This document shows positions 1-8,305 of a stretch of DNA of 58,522 nt, in pieces. Each line of letters starts with the position of its first letter. Position 1 is the first letter of the stretch. The translations under genes were made by a program, and so were the position numbers. The notes beneath the pieces were generated by a model, which was not told the origin of the DNA, did not search any database, and was given only the letters and a program-made list of their open reading frames with translations. The stretch spans positions 1 to 58,522 of the forward strand of contig JALEGK010000056.1 in assembly GCA_022763105.1 (NCBI GenBank), given 5' to 3'. The DNA is from Rickettsiales bacterium. Its GTDB lineage: Bacteria; Pseudomonadota; Alphaproteobacteria; Rickettsiales; UBA3002.

Positions 1-809
1 CCCCTAGACACAAGTCATCCCCCCATTTTTCAACATAGGTGGGTTCGGTCCTCCAGTGGATGTTACTCCACCTTCAACCTGCTCATATCTAGATCACCTG
101 GCTTCGGGTCTAATCCATGCAACTAAACGCGCAGTTAACACTCGCTTTCGCTACGCCTACACCTAACGGCTTAAGCTTGCTGCATAGACTAAGTCGCTGG
201 CCCATTATACAAAAGGTACGCCGTCACTCCGAAGAGCTCCGACTGCTTGTAGGCATCCAGTTTCAGGGTCTATTTCACTCCCCTTGTCGGGGTGCTTTTC
301 ACCTTTCCCTCACGGTACTGGTTCACTATCGGTTGGTAAGGAGTACTTAGGCTTGGAGGGTGGTCCCCCCACGTTCAGACAGGATTTCACGTGTCCCGCC
401 CTACTCGAGCATATATGATATCTTACTTATACGGGGCTATCACCCACTATGGCTCTACTTTCCAGAAGATTCTAATTACATCACATATATGACTGGCCTG
501 GTCCCCGTTCGCTCGTCGCTACTAGGGGAGTCTCGGTTGATGTCCTTTCCTCCAGGTACTTAGATATTTCAGTTCCCTGGGTTCGCTTTTATAACCTATG
601 TATTCAGTTATAAATACTCTTAGCTAGAATTCTGTATGCAACATTCGGTAAACCAAATGTTGTAACAGAATTCTAAGAGTGGGTTTCCCCATTCAGAAAT
701 CGTCGGGTCAAAGCTTATTCGCAGCTAACCGACGCTTATCGCAGCGTATCACGTCTTTCATCGCCTCTTACCACCAAGGCATCCACTAAATGCCCTTCTC
801 ATACTTAAT
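1..809 (-). rRNA. rrl: 23S ribosomal RNA, 5' part (cut by window edge)
   Basis: The minus strand reads as the 5' domain of bacterial 23S rRNA. The conserved GTGGATGCC start element lies at 786-778, the GGGGAAACCC segment at 690-681, and the stretch that follows matches the known order of domain I. By alignment from memory with the E. coli 5' end, the mature terminus falls near 809. The 3' part lies beyond the left edge. No 16S rRNA and no spacer tRNA precede it; the next gene upstream is the divergent clpS. Exact ends are approximate. Confidence 0.97.
616..680 (-). other. Enlarged helix 9 of 23S rRNA (short intervening sequence)
   Basis: Directly after the GGGGAAACCC element, where E. coli has a 16-nt helix 9, this gene has about 65 nt forming a long hairpin. 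Arms 626-635 and 665-674 pair over 10 bp (AGAATTCTGT with ACAGAATTCT), extended by ACTCTT at 616-621 with AAGAGT at 675-680. An inner stem pairs CAACATT at 639-645 with AATGTTG at 656-662. In many alphaproteobacteria this helix is cut by RNase III, giving a separate 5.8S-like fragment; cleavage here is inferred. Confidence 0.85.
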
Positions 810-1035
810 AGGATCTGCACTCAATAGAGTGCAAAATATTCTGATGAATATTACGACAACTTAAATCATTTTTTCGATGCCACATCACGCGCAATGCAAA
901 GCAGATATTCGAAGAAGCTTCATTCGCGGTAGACCGCTTTAACGAAACTTATGAATCGAACATCAATTAGCACTACACAATCTGTGTCACTAAACAATGT
1001 TCAGCATCAACTCGTGTAATATGAATTTTTACACG

Positions 1036-1064
1036 GTTGTAAGAAAAACCTATTTACTTCTCAA
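1036..1064 (-). promoter_or_regulatory. Candidate sigma-70 promoter of the free-standing 23S rRNA
   Basis: On the minus strand a -35 box TTGAGA (1064-1059) is followed after 17 bp by TACAAC (1041-1036). Transcription would begin near 1029, leaving a leader of about 220 nt before the mature 23S end. It is the best sigma-70 match I found in the region, but it is a pattern match only. Confidence 0.45.
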
Positions 1065-1289
1065 TCAGCAGCACCTGCTTCAGCGTGGCTTCGCTCGGTG
1101 CGGGAGGCGGTATATGGCATAGACCAAAACAGCTTGCAAGCATAAAACGTAACTTTTTTCATTTTTTTTTACATACACCGTAATGCACCTCGTTATGAGA
1201 ACGAAACTGGCGCGCAGCATATAGTTGTTTTTTAACGGATTAGCCCGTTTCTCCACGAAATGCAATGATAGCCGCATAGTTTTACACAA

Positions 1290-1318
1290 TTGATTACTAC
1301 ACCGCTCGGTGCTAGATA
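1290..1318 (+). promoter_or_regulatory. Candidate promoter of clpS-clpA with internal dyad
   Basis: TTGATT (1290-1295), a 17-bp spacer and TAGATA (1313-1318) form a plausible sigma-70 promoter about 107 bp before the chosen clpS start. The spacer carries an inverted repeat CACCG-CT-CGGTG (1300-1311), placed where a bound repressor would block RNA polymerase. Confidence 0.45.
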
Positions 1319-1424
1319 GTTCGCGACACGATCATGCGCGTTCTATAGATGAACAAAATCTTCACGAAAAAATGTGCATAGTAACTTTTTGGAAAGAATC
1401 TTTTTACGGATTGTTAGGAAATAT

Positions 1425-1841
1425 ATGGCAAGCTTAGAACATACGGGCCACAAAAATCCCACACGTGCATCGGCAAGCACTACCTATAAAAGCAAGGGAT
1501 ACAAAGCGGTTCGGATGGGTCCGGTAGGATCGCAGGACAACGATTTAGATGCGGATGTATTGGTCGCAGAGCCAAAAACCAAACCTAAACGTCCTTCGTT
1601 ATACCGGGTGGTCCTGCTGAATGACGATTATACGCCAATGGATTTCGTGGTGAATGTGCTGGAGCAAATCTTCAGAAAGAATCACGAAGACGCCATCGAC
1701 ATCATGATGACGGTTCATACCAAAGGCGCGGCCACTTGTGGAATCTACACCCGCGATGTAGCGGAAACCAAGATTGACCAGGTTGTCGAATACGCACGGA
1801 TCAACGATTACCCATTACAATGTGTAATGGAAAAAGAATAA
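1425..1841 (+). CDS. clpS: ClpS, adaptor of the ClpAP protease
   Basis: ClpS binds the N-domain of ClpA and delivers N-end-rule substrates to the cytoplasmic ClpAP protease. Residues about 57-138 hold the ClpS core: the NDDYTPMDFVV segment of the N-degron pocket, the VHTKG histidine segment and AETKIDQV. I place the start at 1425 because AGGA lies just upstream; an in-frame ATG at 1374 would add 17 poorly conserved residues. The protein is then 138 aa, with an N-terminal tail longer than in the 106-aa E. coli protein and rich in Ser, Thr and Lys. clpA follows after 17 bp, the classical clpS-clpA operon. Confidence 0.95.
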   Translation: MASLEHTGHKNPTRASASTTYKSKGYKAVRMGPVGSQDNDLDADVLVAEPKTKPKRPSLYRVVLLNDDYTPMDFVVNVLEQIFRKNHEDAIDIMMTVHTKGAATCGIYTRDVAETKIDQVVEYARINDYPLQCVMEKE

Positions 1842-1858
1842 AAACGGGAAGGCAAGCA

Positions 1859-4213
1859 ATGCTGTCACAAAATTTAGAAAAGACTTTGCACAGAGCTTTG
1901 GCGGTCGCCAAGGATCATAACCACGAATACGCTACGCTAGAGCATTTACTGCTCGCATTAAGTGAGGATGAGGACGCATCTGTTGTGATGCGCGGTTGCG
2001 GCGTAAACTTAGATGAGTTGCGCGAAACCATTGAAGAATTTATGCGCCAAGACTTACAGTCACTGGTCGTTGCCGATTTAGATGAAGCAAAGCCTACCGC
2101 GGGTTTCCAACGTGTCATTCACCGCGCAGCTATCCATGTGCAGTCAGCTGGTAAACATGAAGTGACAGGCTCTAATGTATTGGTTGCTCTTTTCTCTGAG
2201 CGTGAATCACATGCCGTCTATTTCTTAGGCGAGCAAAACGTTACCCGTCTAGACGTCGTGAACTATATCAGCCACGGCATTGTAAAATACGGCCACTTCA
2301 TGCGCCTCTCTACCCCAGAGGCAGCGCCATCTTCAGAACATGAGCATGATGAAGAAGAAATGGAAGATGGCAGTATCCGCTACACGCGCAATGCACCGAA
2401 TGCCGGGGAAGAAAACAAAGACCCTCTGACCCAGTATTGTGTGAACCTGAATAAGAAGGCTGAGTCTGGCAAAACCGATATTCTGGTAGGCCGTGAAGAA
2501 GAAGTTGAACGTACCGTTCAAATCCTCTGCCGCCGCACCAAAAATAATCCACTATATGTGGGTGAAGCAGGTGTTGGTAAGACCGCGATTGCAGAAGGTC
2601 TTGCCCTTCGCATCGTTCGCGATGATGTGCCGAAAGTGCTTCGCAGCGCGATTATCTTCTCACTCGATATGGGTGCCTTACTCGCTGGAACCCGCTATCG
2701 TGGCGACTTTGAAGAGCGAATGAAGTCTGTGATTCACGCGATTGAAAAACTACCACACGCGATTTTATTCATCGATGAGATCCACACCATCATTGGCGCT
2801 GGCTCTACATCAGGTGGCGCACTCGATGCGTGTAACTTGCTCAAGCCCGCACTGGCGCGTGGCAATATGCGCGTCATGGGTTCAACCACCTTCAAAGAAT
2901 ATAATCAGAATATTGAAAAAGACCGTGCGCTTGCTCGTCGTTTCCAAAAGATCGACGTTCATGAACCAAGCATTGACGATACGGTCAAAATCCTTCGTGG
3001 CCTGAAGCCTTATTACGAAGAGCATCACAATATTCGCTATCAGCCAGCCGCGCTGCAAGCCGCAGTGGAGCTATCGGCACGCTTCATTACCGACCGTAAG
3101 CTGCCAGATAAAGCCATCGATGTGATTGATGAGGCGGGTGCCGCACAAATGCTGATTCCACGCTCTAAGCGTAAAAAATCGATTACGGTGAAGGAGATCG
3201 AAGAGATCGTCGCTAAAATCGCGCGTATGCCAGCTCGTACCGTCACTTCAGACGATGCAGAGCAGCTAAAGAACCTGCCAGAAAACCTGAAAATGGTGGT
3301 CTTTGGTCAGGATCGCGCCGTCGAAGAAATCTCGGCCGCCATCAAAATGGCCCGCGCAGGATTGCGTGAAGACACCAAGCCAATGGGCTCTTACCTGTTC
3401 ACAGGCCCCACTGGCGTTGGTAAAACCGAAGTGGCTAAGCAATTGGCACAAGCTCTTGGCATGGAACTTTTACGCTTCGATATGTCCGAATTTATGGAAA
3501 AACATTCCGTCTCCGGTCTGATTGGATCACCTCCGGGGTATGTCGGCCATGAAGAAGGGGGCAAATTAACCGACGCTGTCGACAAGCATCCTTACTCGGT
3601 GATTTTGCTCGACGAGCTGGAAAAGGCCCATCCTGACATCTTCAACATCTTGCTTCAGGTGATGGATAATGGCTTCCTGACCGATACCCAAGGCAAGCAG
3701 GTGAACTTCCGAAATACGATCATTATCATGACCAGTAATGCCGGCGCTTCAGAGTTGAGTAAAGCGCCAATGGGTTTTGGTAAAACCGATCGCACCGGTG
3801 AAGACAAAACCGCCATCAACAAGATGTTTACACCGGAATTCAGAAACCGTCTGGATGCCATTGTTGGCTTCGATCACCTCGATATTGATGTAGTAAAACA
3901 CGTTGTTGGAAAATTCATCTATCAGCTCGAATCACAGCTATCTGAGAGAAACATAACCATTTCGCTAACAGAACAATGTACGGATTGGCTGGCAGAAAAT
4001 GGATATGATCGTGCCATGGGAGCCCGCCCATTGGCCCGTTTGATCGCAGAGAAGATCAAAAAACCGCTTGCAGATGAAGTGCTGTTTGGCAAACTGTCTA
4101 AAGGCGGTGCGGTGCGCATTGGCGTGAAGGATGATGAACTCACCTTCCGATTTACCAAAACGCAGCCACGCTCAAAACGCAAAAATGCGAAAGAAGAGGA
4201 TGCGCTAGTCTAA
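1859..4213 (+). CDS. clpA: ClpA, ATPase subunit of the ClpAP protease
   Basis: ClpA is the hexameric AAA+ unfoldase that feeds substrates into ClpP. The 784-residue protein shows the double Clp-N repeat, a first Walker A (GEAGVGKT, about residue 235) with Walker B LFIDEIHTIIG, and a second AAA+ module with GPTGVGKTEVAK (about residue 516) and VILLDELEKAH. The C-terminal Clp domain and a basic tail follow. The start at 1859 is supported by GGGAAGG at 1846-1852; the open frame extends upstream to 1820 inside clpS, but without a ribosome site. Length and domain order are ordinary for ClpA and unlike ClpB, which has a long middle domain. clpP is not in this window. Confidence 0.97.
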   Translation: MLSQNLEKTLHRALAVAKDHNHEYATLEHLLLALSEDEDASVVMRGCGVNLDELRETIEEFMRQDLQSLVVADLDEAKPTAGFQRVIHRAAIHVQSAGKHEVTGSNVLVALFSERESHAVYFLGEQNVTRLDVVNYISHGIVKYGHFMRLSTPEAAPSSEHEHDEEEMEDGSIRYTRNAPNAGEENKDPLTQYCVNLNKKAESGKTDILVGREEEVERTVQILCRRTKNNPLYVGEAGVGKTAIAEGLALRIVRDDVPKVLRSAIIFSLDMGALLAGTRYRGDFEERMKSVIHAIEKLPHAILFIDEIHTIIGAGSTSGGALDACNLLKPALARGNMRVMGSTTFKEYNQNIEKDRALARRFQKIDVHEPSIDDTVKILRGLKPYYEEHHNIRYQPAALQAAVELSARFITDRKLPDKAIDVIDEAGAAQMLIPRSKRKKSITVKEIEEIVAKIARMPARTVTSDDAEQLKNLPENLKMVVFGQDRAVEEISAAIKMARAGLREDTKPMGSYLFTGPTGVGKTEVAKQLAQALGMELLRFDMSEFMEKHSVSGLIGSPPGYVGHEEGGKLTDAVDKHPYSVILLDELEKAHPDIFNILLQVMDNGFLTDTQGKQVNFRNTIIIMTSNAGASELSKAPMGFGKTDRTGEDKTAINKMFTPEFRNRLDAIVGFDHLDIDVVKHVVGKFIYQLESQLSERNITISLTEQCTDWLAENGYDRAMGARPLARLIAEKIKKPLADEVLFGKLSKGGAVRIGVKDDELTFRFTKTQPRSKRKNAKEEDALV

Positions 4214-4231
4214 GCACTACGCATACAGGGA

Positions 4232-4972
4232 ATGAGGCTATTGCTTACGATCGCCCTAATTTTAGGGCTCAGCTCTAGTGCGTGGTCACTTAGCTATGGA
4301 ACCCGGATCGAATACGCCGCCGGTACTGGCTTCTTTGTATCGCCTTATGGGCACGTCATCACCAACTACCATGTCATCCGTGATTGCTCCGAAGGACAAA
4401 TGGAGCTTCGCGGCGCCGTCAACGGTATTGCATCGGTCGTCGGTTATGATCGCACGCACGACCTCGCCTTGCTTCAAGCCGATCTGAATTCACCAAGCGT
4501 TGGCAGACTTTTGGCGACCGAGCGTAGTATCAATGTAGGCGATAAAGTCTTGGTCATGGGCTACCCTCTTTCGCATGCAGAAAGCGGTGAATATAAAATA
4601 GCGACTTCGCAAGTGGTAGGCATCACCGGCCCAACGGGCGAGCCACAATGGCTGCAATTCTCAGATGCCGCACAAAAAGGTAATAGCGGTGGTCCACTGC
4701 TCGATACCGCCGGTAACATCATCGGCGTCGTCACGGGCAAGACAGAGCTTTACTCAATCGATCAACACACCATGCAACGCACCTCTTTAGGCCGCTCTGA
4801 TATCGCGGTAAGCCTACCGATTCTCAAACAATTTCTTAAAAAACATCGCATCAATTACATGCAAGCCGAAAGCATGGCGGTTCGATCTGATCGAATGATT
4901 GAGACCGTCGCGCAACGATTTATTCTCAATATTCGTTGTGTGACACAGCGCCAAAACATCACGCTCAACTAG
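4232..4972 (+). CDS. Secreted trypsin-like serine protease without PDZ domain
   Basis: A signal peptide (residues 1-19, hydrophobic core LLLTIALILGL ending in SSAWS) precedes a single HtrA-like trypsin fold. The triad is visible: His47 in TNYHVI, Asp77 in RTHDLALL and Ser152 in GNSGGPLL. At 246 aa there is no room for a PDZ domain, unlike DegP or DegS, so substrate choice and oligomerisation must differ. The last 35 residues are not part of the protease fold. It probably acts in the periplasm on misfolded or specific proteins. It begins 18 bp after clpA and may be read from the clp operon. The ATG lies directly behind AGGG, an unusually short spacing, so the exact start is less certain. Confidence 0.8.
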   Translation: MRLLLTIALILGLSSSAWSLSYGTRIEYAAGTGFFVSPYGHVITNYHVIRDCSEGQMELRGAVNGIASVVGYDRTHDLALLQADLNSPSVGRLLATERSINVGDKVLVMGYPLSHAESGEYKIATSQVVGITGPTGEPQWLQFSDAAQKGNSGGPLLDTAGNIIGVVTGKTELYSIDQHTMQRTSLGRSDIAVSLPILKQFLKKHRINYMQAESMAVRSDRMIETVAQRFILNIRCVTQRQNITLN

Positions 4973-5115
4973 AAATACCCAGACGACACCAAGTAGAATC
5001 GCAGTATTGGGCAACCGATTCTAAAATCCCACAATCCCAATATTAGCTCTATATTCTCAAAAAATGCCATGCTATAACTTGCGCAAAGAATAAAAACTCA
5101 CGGGGTCTCTATCGC

Positions 5116-5991
5116 ATGCTCGTTCTCCTAGGTATTATTTGCGTATTCGGAATGGTATTCGGTGGCTACATCTTAGCCGGCGGTAAACTGGGCATCATTA
5201 TCAAAGCCCTTCCCTTCGAGATGATGATCATTGGTGGCGCAGCCGTTGGCGCATTCATGATTTCCAACAAAGGCGTCGTCATCAAGAAAACCCTAGGTGA
5301 CCTTAAGAAAGTATTCGGTGGCGGCAAGTGGAAACAACAAGACTATATCGACCTCCTCACCGTTCTATTTGGCATCCTGAAACTGGTACGTGCCAAGGGT
5401 ATGATTGCGATTGAAGCGCATATCGAAAACCCTCATGAGAGTAGTCTTTTCACGCAATATCCTAAAATTGCAAAAGACCATTTTGCCACAGACTTTATCT
5501 GCGACACACTCCGCATGATGACGATGAACTTCGAAGATCCACATCAGGTCGAAGACATGATGGAGAAGCAGTTAGAAAAGCATCACCACGAAGCAGCAGC
5601 CCCTGCCCACTCCATGCAAACCATGGCAGACGGTATCCCCGCGCTTGGTATTGTGGCAGCGGTACTGGGGGTAATCAAAACCATGGCATCGATTAACGAG
5701 CCAGTAGAAGTGCTGGGTGCGATGATCGGTGGCGCATTGGTAGGAACATTCCTTGGTGTATTCCTATCCTACGGTCTGGTTGGCCCGTTCGCTGCAAAAC
5801 TGAATCAGGTCTATGACCAAGAGCACCAATTCTACCTTATCATTCGCGATGTATTGGTGTCGCATCTACATGGTAACGCACCACAAGTATCCGTTGAAAT
5901 TGGTCGTGGTAATATTCCAACTTACATGCAGCCAAACTTCAATGAGCTGGAAGAGAAATTATCGAACGTAAACTTCGATAACAACGGTTAG
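5116..5991 (+). CDS. motA: MotA, flagellar motor stator
   Basis: MotA forms the stator ring in the inner membrane with MotB and couples ion flow to flagellar torque. The 291-aa protein begins with two hydrophobic segments (about 1-25 and 30-50), has a cytoplasmic loop containing LVRAKGMIAIEAHIENP, where the conserved Arg and Glu that contact FliG lie, and ends with two more membrane segments (about 175-225) and GPFAAKL. The DGIPALGIVAAVLGVIKTM segment is typical of the proton-type MotA family. motB follows after 10 bp. No other flagellar genes are in the window. Confidence 0.96.
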   Translation: MLVLLGIICVFGMVFGGYILAGGKLGIIIKALPFEMMIIGGAAVGAFMISNKGVVIKKTLGDLKKVFGGGKWKQQDYIDLLTVLFGILKLVRAKGMIAIEAHIENPHESSLFTQYPKIAKDHFATDFICDTLRMMTMNFEDPHQVEDMMEKQLEKHHHEAAAPAHSMQTMADGIPALGIVAAVLGVIKTMASINEPVEVLGAMIGGALVGTFLGVFLSYGLVGPFAAKLNQVYDQEHQFYLIIRDVLVSHLHGNAPQVSVEIGRGNIPTYMQPNFNELEEKLSNVNFDNNG

Positions 5992-6001
5992 GCTTGATCT
6001 C

Positions 6002-7204
6002 ATGGCAGACGATCAGCGCCCCATAATCATCAAGAAAATTAAGAAAGGTGGTCACGGCCACCATGGTGGTGCATGGAAAGTAGCCTACGCGGATTTCGTA
6101 ACCGCGATGATGGCATTCTTCCTACTCCTTTGGCTCCTCTCTTCAGCTGATGAAGCGACCCTTGAAGGTATCGCTGAATATTTCACACCGACCATCGGTG
6201 TGCGTGACTCAATGGGTATTGGCTTCCAAGGCGGTACAACAACAGCAACCGAGGGCGTGAAGAAAGATGACGCCGCGCCTCCGGGCATCGTTCAGGGCCA
6301 AGTACCACAAGGCCCGATCAGCGAAGAGCCAAAAGACACCATGATCGAAGCGGAAAAAGACGCCAAGCTTTTCGAAAAAGCCGAAGAGGCCATCAAGAAA
6401 GCTTTTGAGAGTGACCCTACCCTTCGCGAAATGGCCGATAACATCATCGTCGAGCAATCGCCAGAAGGGCTAAAGCTTGAAGTGATGGACTCAGACAAAT
6501 TCCCAATGTTTGATCCGGGTAGTGCCCGCCTAACGCAATTTGGTCGTAAGATTCTTGGCCGTATGACCAAGATTATCGAAGAGCTGCCAAACTTTATCTC
6601 ACTCACCGGCCATACCGATGCATCTCCGGGAAGCCGCGCTGACTATACCAACTGGGAACTATCTGCCGATCGCGCCAATGCCGCGCGCCGCTATATGCTA
6701 ACCGCAGGACTGGACCCTGATCGCCCACGCAAAGTCGTTGGAAAAGCTGCGACCGATTTGCTATTGCCAAATGATCCGAAATCACCACGCAACCGTCGTA
6801 TTACTCTCATTCTACTGCGTGGTAGCTATATGCAGGTAGACCCAAGCGATGTGCCTATCACGCGTGACTTGCTCAGCGTGCCATCAGGTAACAAGACACA
6901 AGCACAAAAGCTGCGTGAGAAACGCAAAAAAGAGAAGCGCGACAAGTTCAAGGACAAACAAAAAGATATACGTGACAAGCAAAGCGTCACGCCGGGCCAG
7001 GCGCCGGTTCCAATCGCACCTGGCATTCAACAAAGTCCTGTCGATGGCCTAAGCCAACCAATTGGTGATGACGCGGCAACACCCGCGCCGGAAGGCCCAC
7101 AGACCGGTGAAGATATGTCTTCTAAAGTCAAAGACAGCAAAACCGAGCCTCCGAAGGAAGTGGATGAACGTCCTGATTCTGACTTTGACGAATTCACACA
7201 ATAA
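6002..7204 (+). CDS. motB: MotB, flagellar motor stator with peptidoglycan anchor
   Basis: MotB anchors the stator to peptidoglycan and carries the ion-binding aspartate. After a basic, His-rich N-terminus the single membrane helix starts at AYADFVTAMMAFF; Asp31 is the proton-binding residue. An OmpA-like domain (about 150-275) has LTGHTDASPG and the NRRITLIL motif for peptidoglycan binding. The last 110 residues are hydrophilic, rich in Lys, Asp, Pro and Gln, and have no recognised fold; this tail makes the protein longer (400 aa) than E. coli MotB (308 aa). It is cotranscribed with motA. Confidence 0.96.
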   Translation: MADDQRPIIIKKIKKGGHGHHGGAWKVAYADFVTAMMAFFLLLWLLSSADEATLEGIAEYFTPTIGVRDSMGIGFQGGTTTATEGVKKDDAAPPGIVQGQVPQGPISEEPKDTMIEAEKDAKLFEKAEEAIKKAFESDPTLREMADNIIVEQSPEGLKLEVMDSDKFPMFDPGSARLTQFGRKILGRMTKIIEELPNFISLTGHTDASPGSRADYTNWELSADRANAARRYMLTAGLDPDRPRKVVGKAATDLLLPNDPKSPRNRRITLILLRGSYMQVDPSDVPITRDLLSVPSGNKTQAQKLREKRKKEKRDKFKDKQKDIRDKQSVTPGQAPVPIAPGIQQSPVDGLSQPIGDDAATPAPEGPQTGEDMSSKVKDSKTEPPKEVDERPDSDFDEFTQ

Positions 7205-7253
7205 TCCATCTGAATTTGCTGACATCTAGCGACAATTATGGCAGCATAGGGAT

Positions 7254-8282
7254 ATGTATATTCGCCCTATCTGCTCAGATGATCATGCGGCCGTATTAGA
7301 ATTGGCAGAAGCCGCTGGCATCGGCATGACATCCCTGCCCGCAAATGCAGACGTCCTTTCAAAAAAGATCGAAAGAGCCGAGAAAAGCTTTGCGAAAGAC
7401 CCGGACATTTCTGGCCACGAAGTCTTTTTATTCGTCATGGTCGATGACAATACCAATCAAGTCGTAGGCACCACAGGCATTAAAGCCCATATCGGGCTAA
7501 ACCAGCCTTTCTATTCCTACAAGCTGACAACGATTACGCAGCACTCATCCGAGCTAGATATCTTCTCTAAGCACGCGCTGCTTCAAGTCACCAACGACCT
7601 GACTGATTCCAGTGAGATCAGCTCACTCTTTCTCAAAGCCGATTACCGACGCGACCAACTAGGTCGCCTGCTATCGCTTTGCCGTTTCCTTTTCATGGCG
7701 GCCTATAAAGATTACTTTTCAGATACCGTCATCGCCGAGCTCAGAGGCTTCCATGACCCAACCGGTCTCAGCCCTTTTTATAATTCCATTGCAAAGCATT
7801 TTTTTGAAATGGAATTCCCTGAAGCTGATTACATGAATGCTACGAAAGGTAACCAATTCATCAGCGACCTGATGCCACGTAATCCGATCTATGTAAGCCT
7901 ACTGCCAAAAGAAGCGCAGCACATCATTGGTCAGCCACATCCAAACTCTATGCCAGCTAAGGCAATGCTAGAGAAACAAGGCTTCCGCTGGAATGGTTAT
8001 GTCGATATTTTTGATGGTGGCCCTACCCTTCAGGCCGATATCAATTTCCTAAAACCGGTCCAGCGATCCAAATGCCTGAACGTGTCAGACATCACCGCTG
8101 ACGTCGATCAGCACACCAAATACCTTATCAGCAATGACCGCTTTGCTGACTTCCGATGCACCGCCGATTTCATATCAATCTCAGGTGATAACATCAGCAT
8201 CACCCCATCGACCGCAGAACAACTTAAGGTGGGGTCTGGCGATACCGTACGCATCCTACCACAAAAAAGCGAAGATACTTAA
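7254..8282 (+). CDS. astA: Arginine N-succinyltransferase (AST pathway step 1)
   Basis: AstA transfers succinyl from succinyl-CoA to the alpha-amino group of arginine, the entry step of arginine succinyltransferase catabolism. The 342-aa length matches the family (344 in E. coli), and recognisable family blocks include GMTSLPAN near residue 27, FMAAYKDYFSDTVIAELRG in the middle, and FDGGPTLQADI near residue 260. TAGGGAT lies just before the ATG, closer than ideal. The gene leads a plus-strand run astA-astD-astB. A single subunit is present; some pseudomonads carry two (aruF and aruG). Confidence 0.95.
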   Translation: MYIRPICSDDHAAVLELAEAAGIGMTSLPANADVLSKKIERAEKSFAKDPDISGHEVFLFVMVDDNTNQVVGTTGIKAHIGLNQPFYSYKLTTITQHSSELDIFSKHALLQVTNDLTDSSEISSLFLKADYRRDQLGRLLSLCRFLFMAAYKDYFSDTVIAELRGFHDPTGLSPFYNSIAKHFFEMEFPEADYMNATKGNQFISDLMPRNPIYVSLLPKEAQHIIGQPHPNSMPAKAMLEKQGFRWNGYVDIFDGGPTLQADINFLKPVQRSKCLNVSDITADVDQHTKYLISNDRFADFRCTADFISISGDNISITPSTAEQLKVGSGDTVRILPQKSEDT

Positions 8283-8305
8283 AGCCTTACTAACAGGAGT
8301 AACGC

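Larger units (their letters stand above)
810..1424. other. Divergent intergenic region between 23S rRNA and clpS
   Basis: This 615-bp stretch has no convincing gene, no 16S rRNA and no tRNA. It holds a candidate 23S promoter (1036-1064, minus), a candidate clpS promoter (1290-1318, plus) and several dyads in the presumed 23S leader: a perfect hairpin TGCACTC-AATA-GAGTGCA at 816-833 just outside the mature 23S end, AATATT repeats at 835-852, and GTGTAA/TTACAC at 1014-1034. The hairpins near 23S may guide rRNA processing. An ORF at 1080-1289 on minus looks spurious. Confidence 0.6.

Noticed and set aside
117..563. Two plus-strand ORFs (77 and 67 aa)
   Set aside because: They lie wholly inside the complement of the 23S rRNA gene and encode nothing recognisable.
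1080..1289. Minus-strand ORF of 69 aa in the 23S-clpS region
   Set aside because: No ribosome site, unusual composition, and it covers the region of the presumed divergent promoters.
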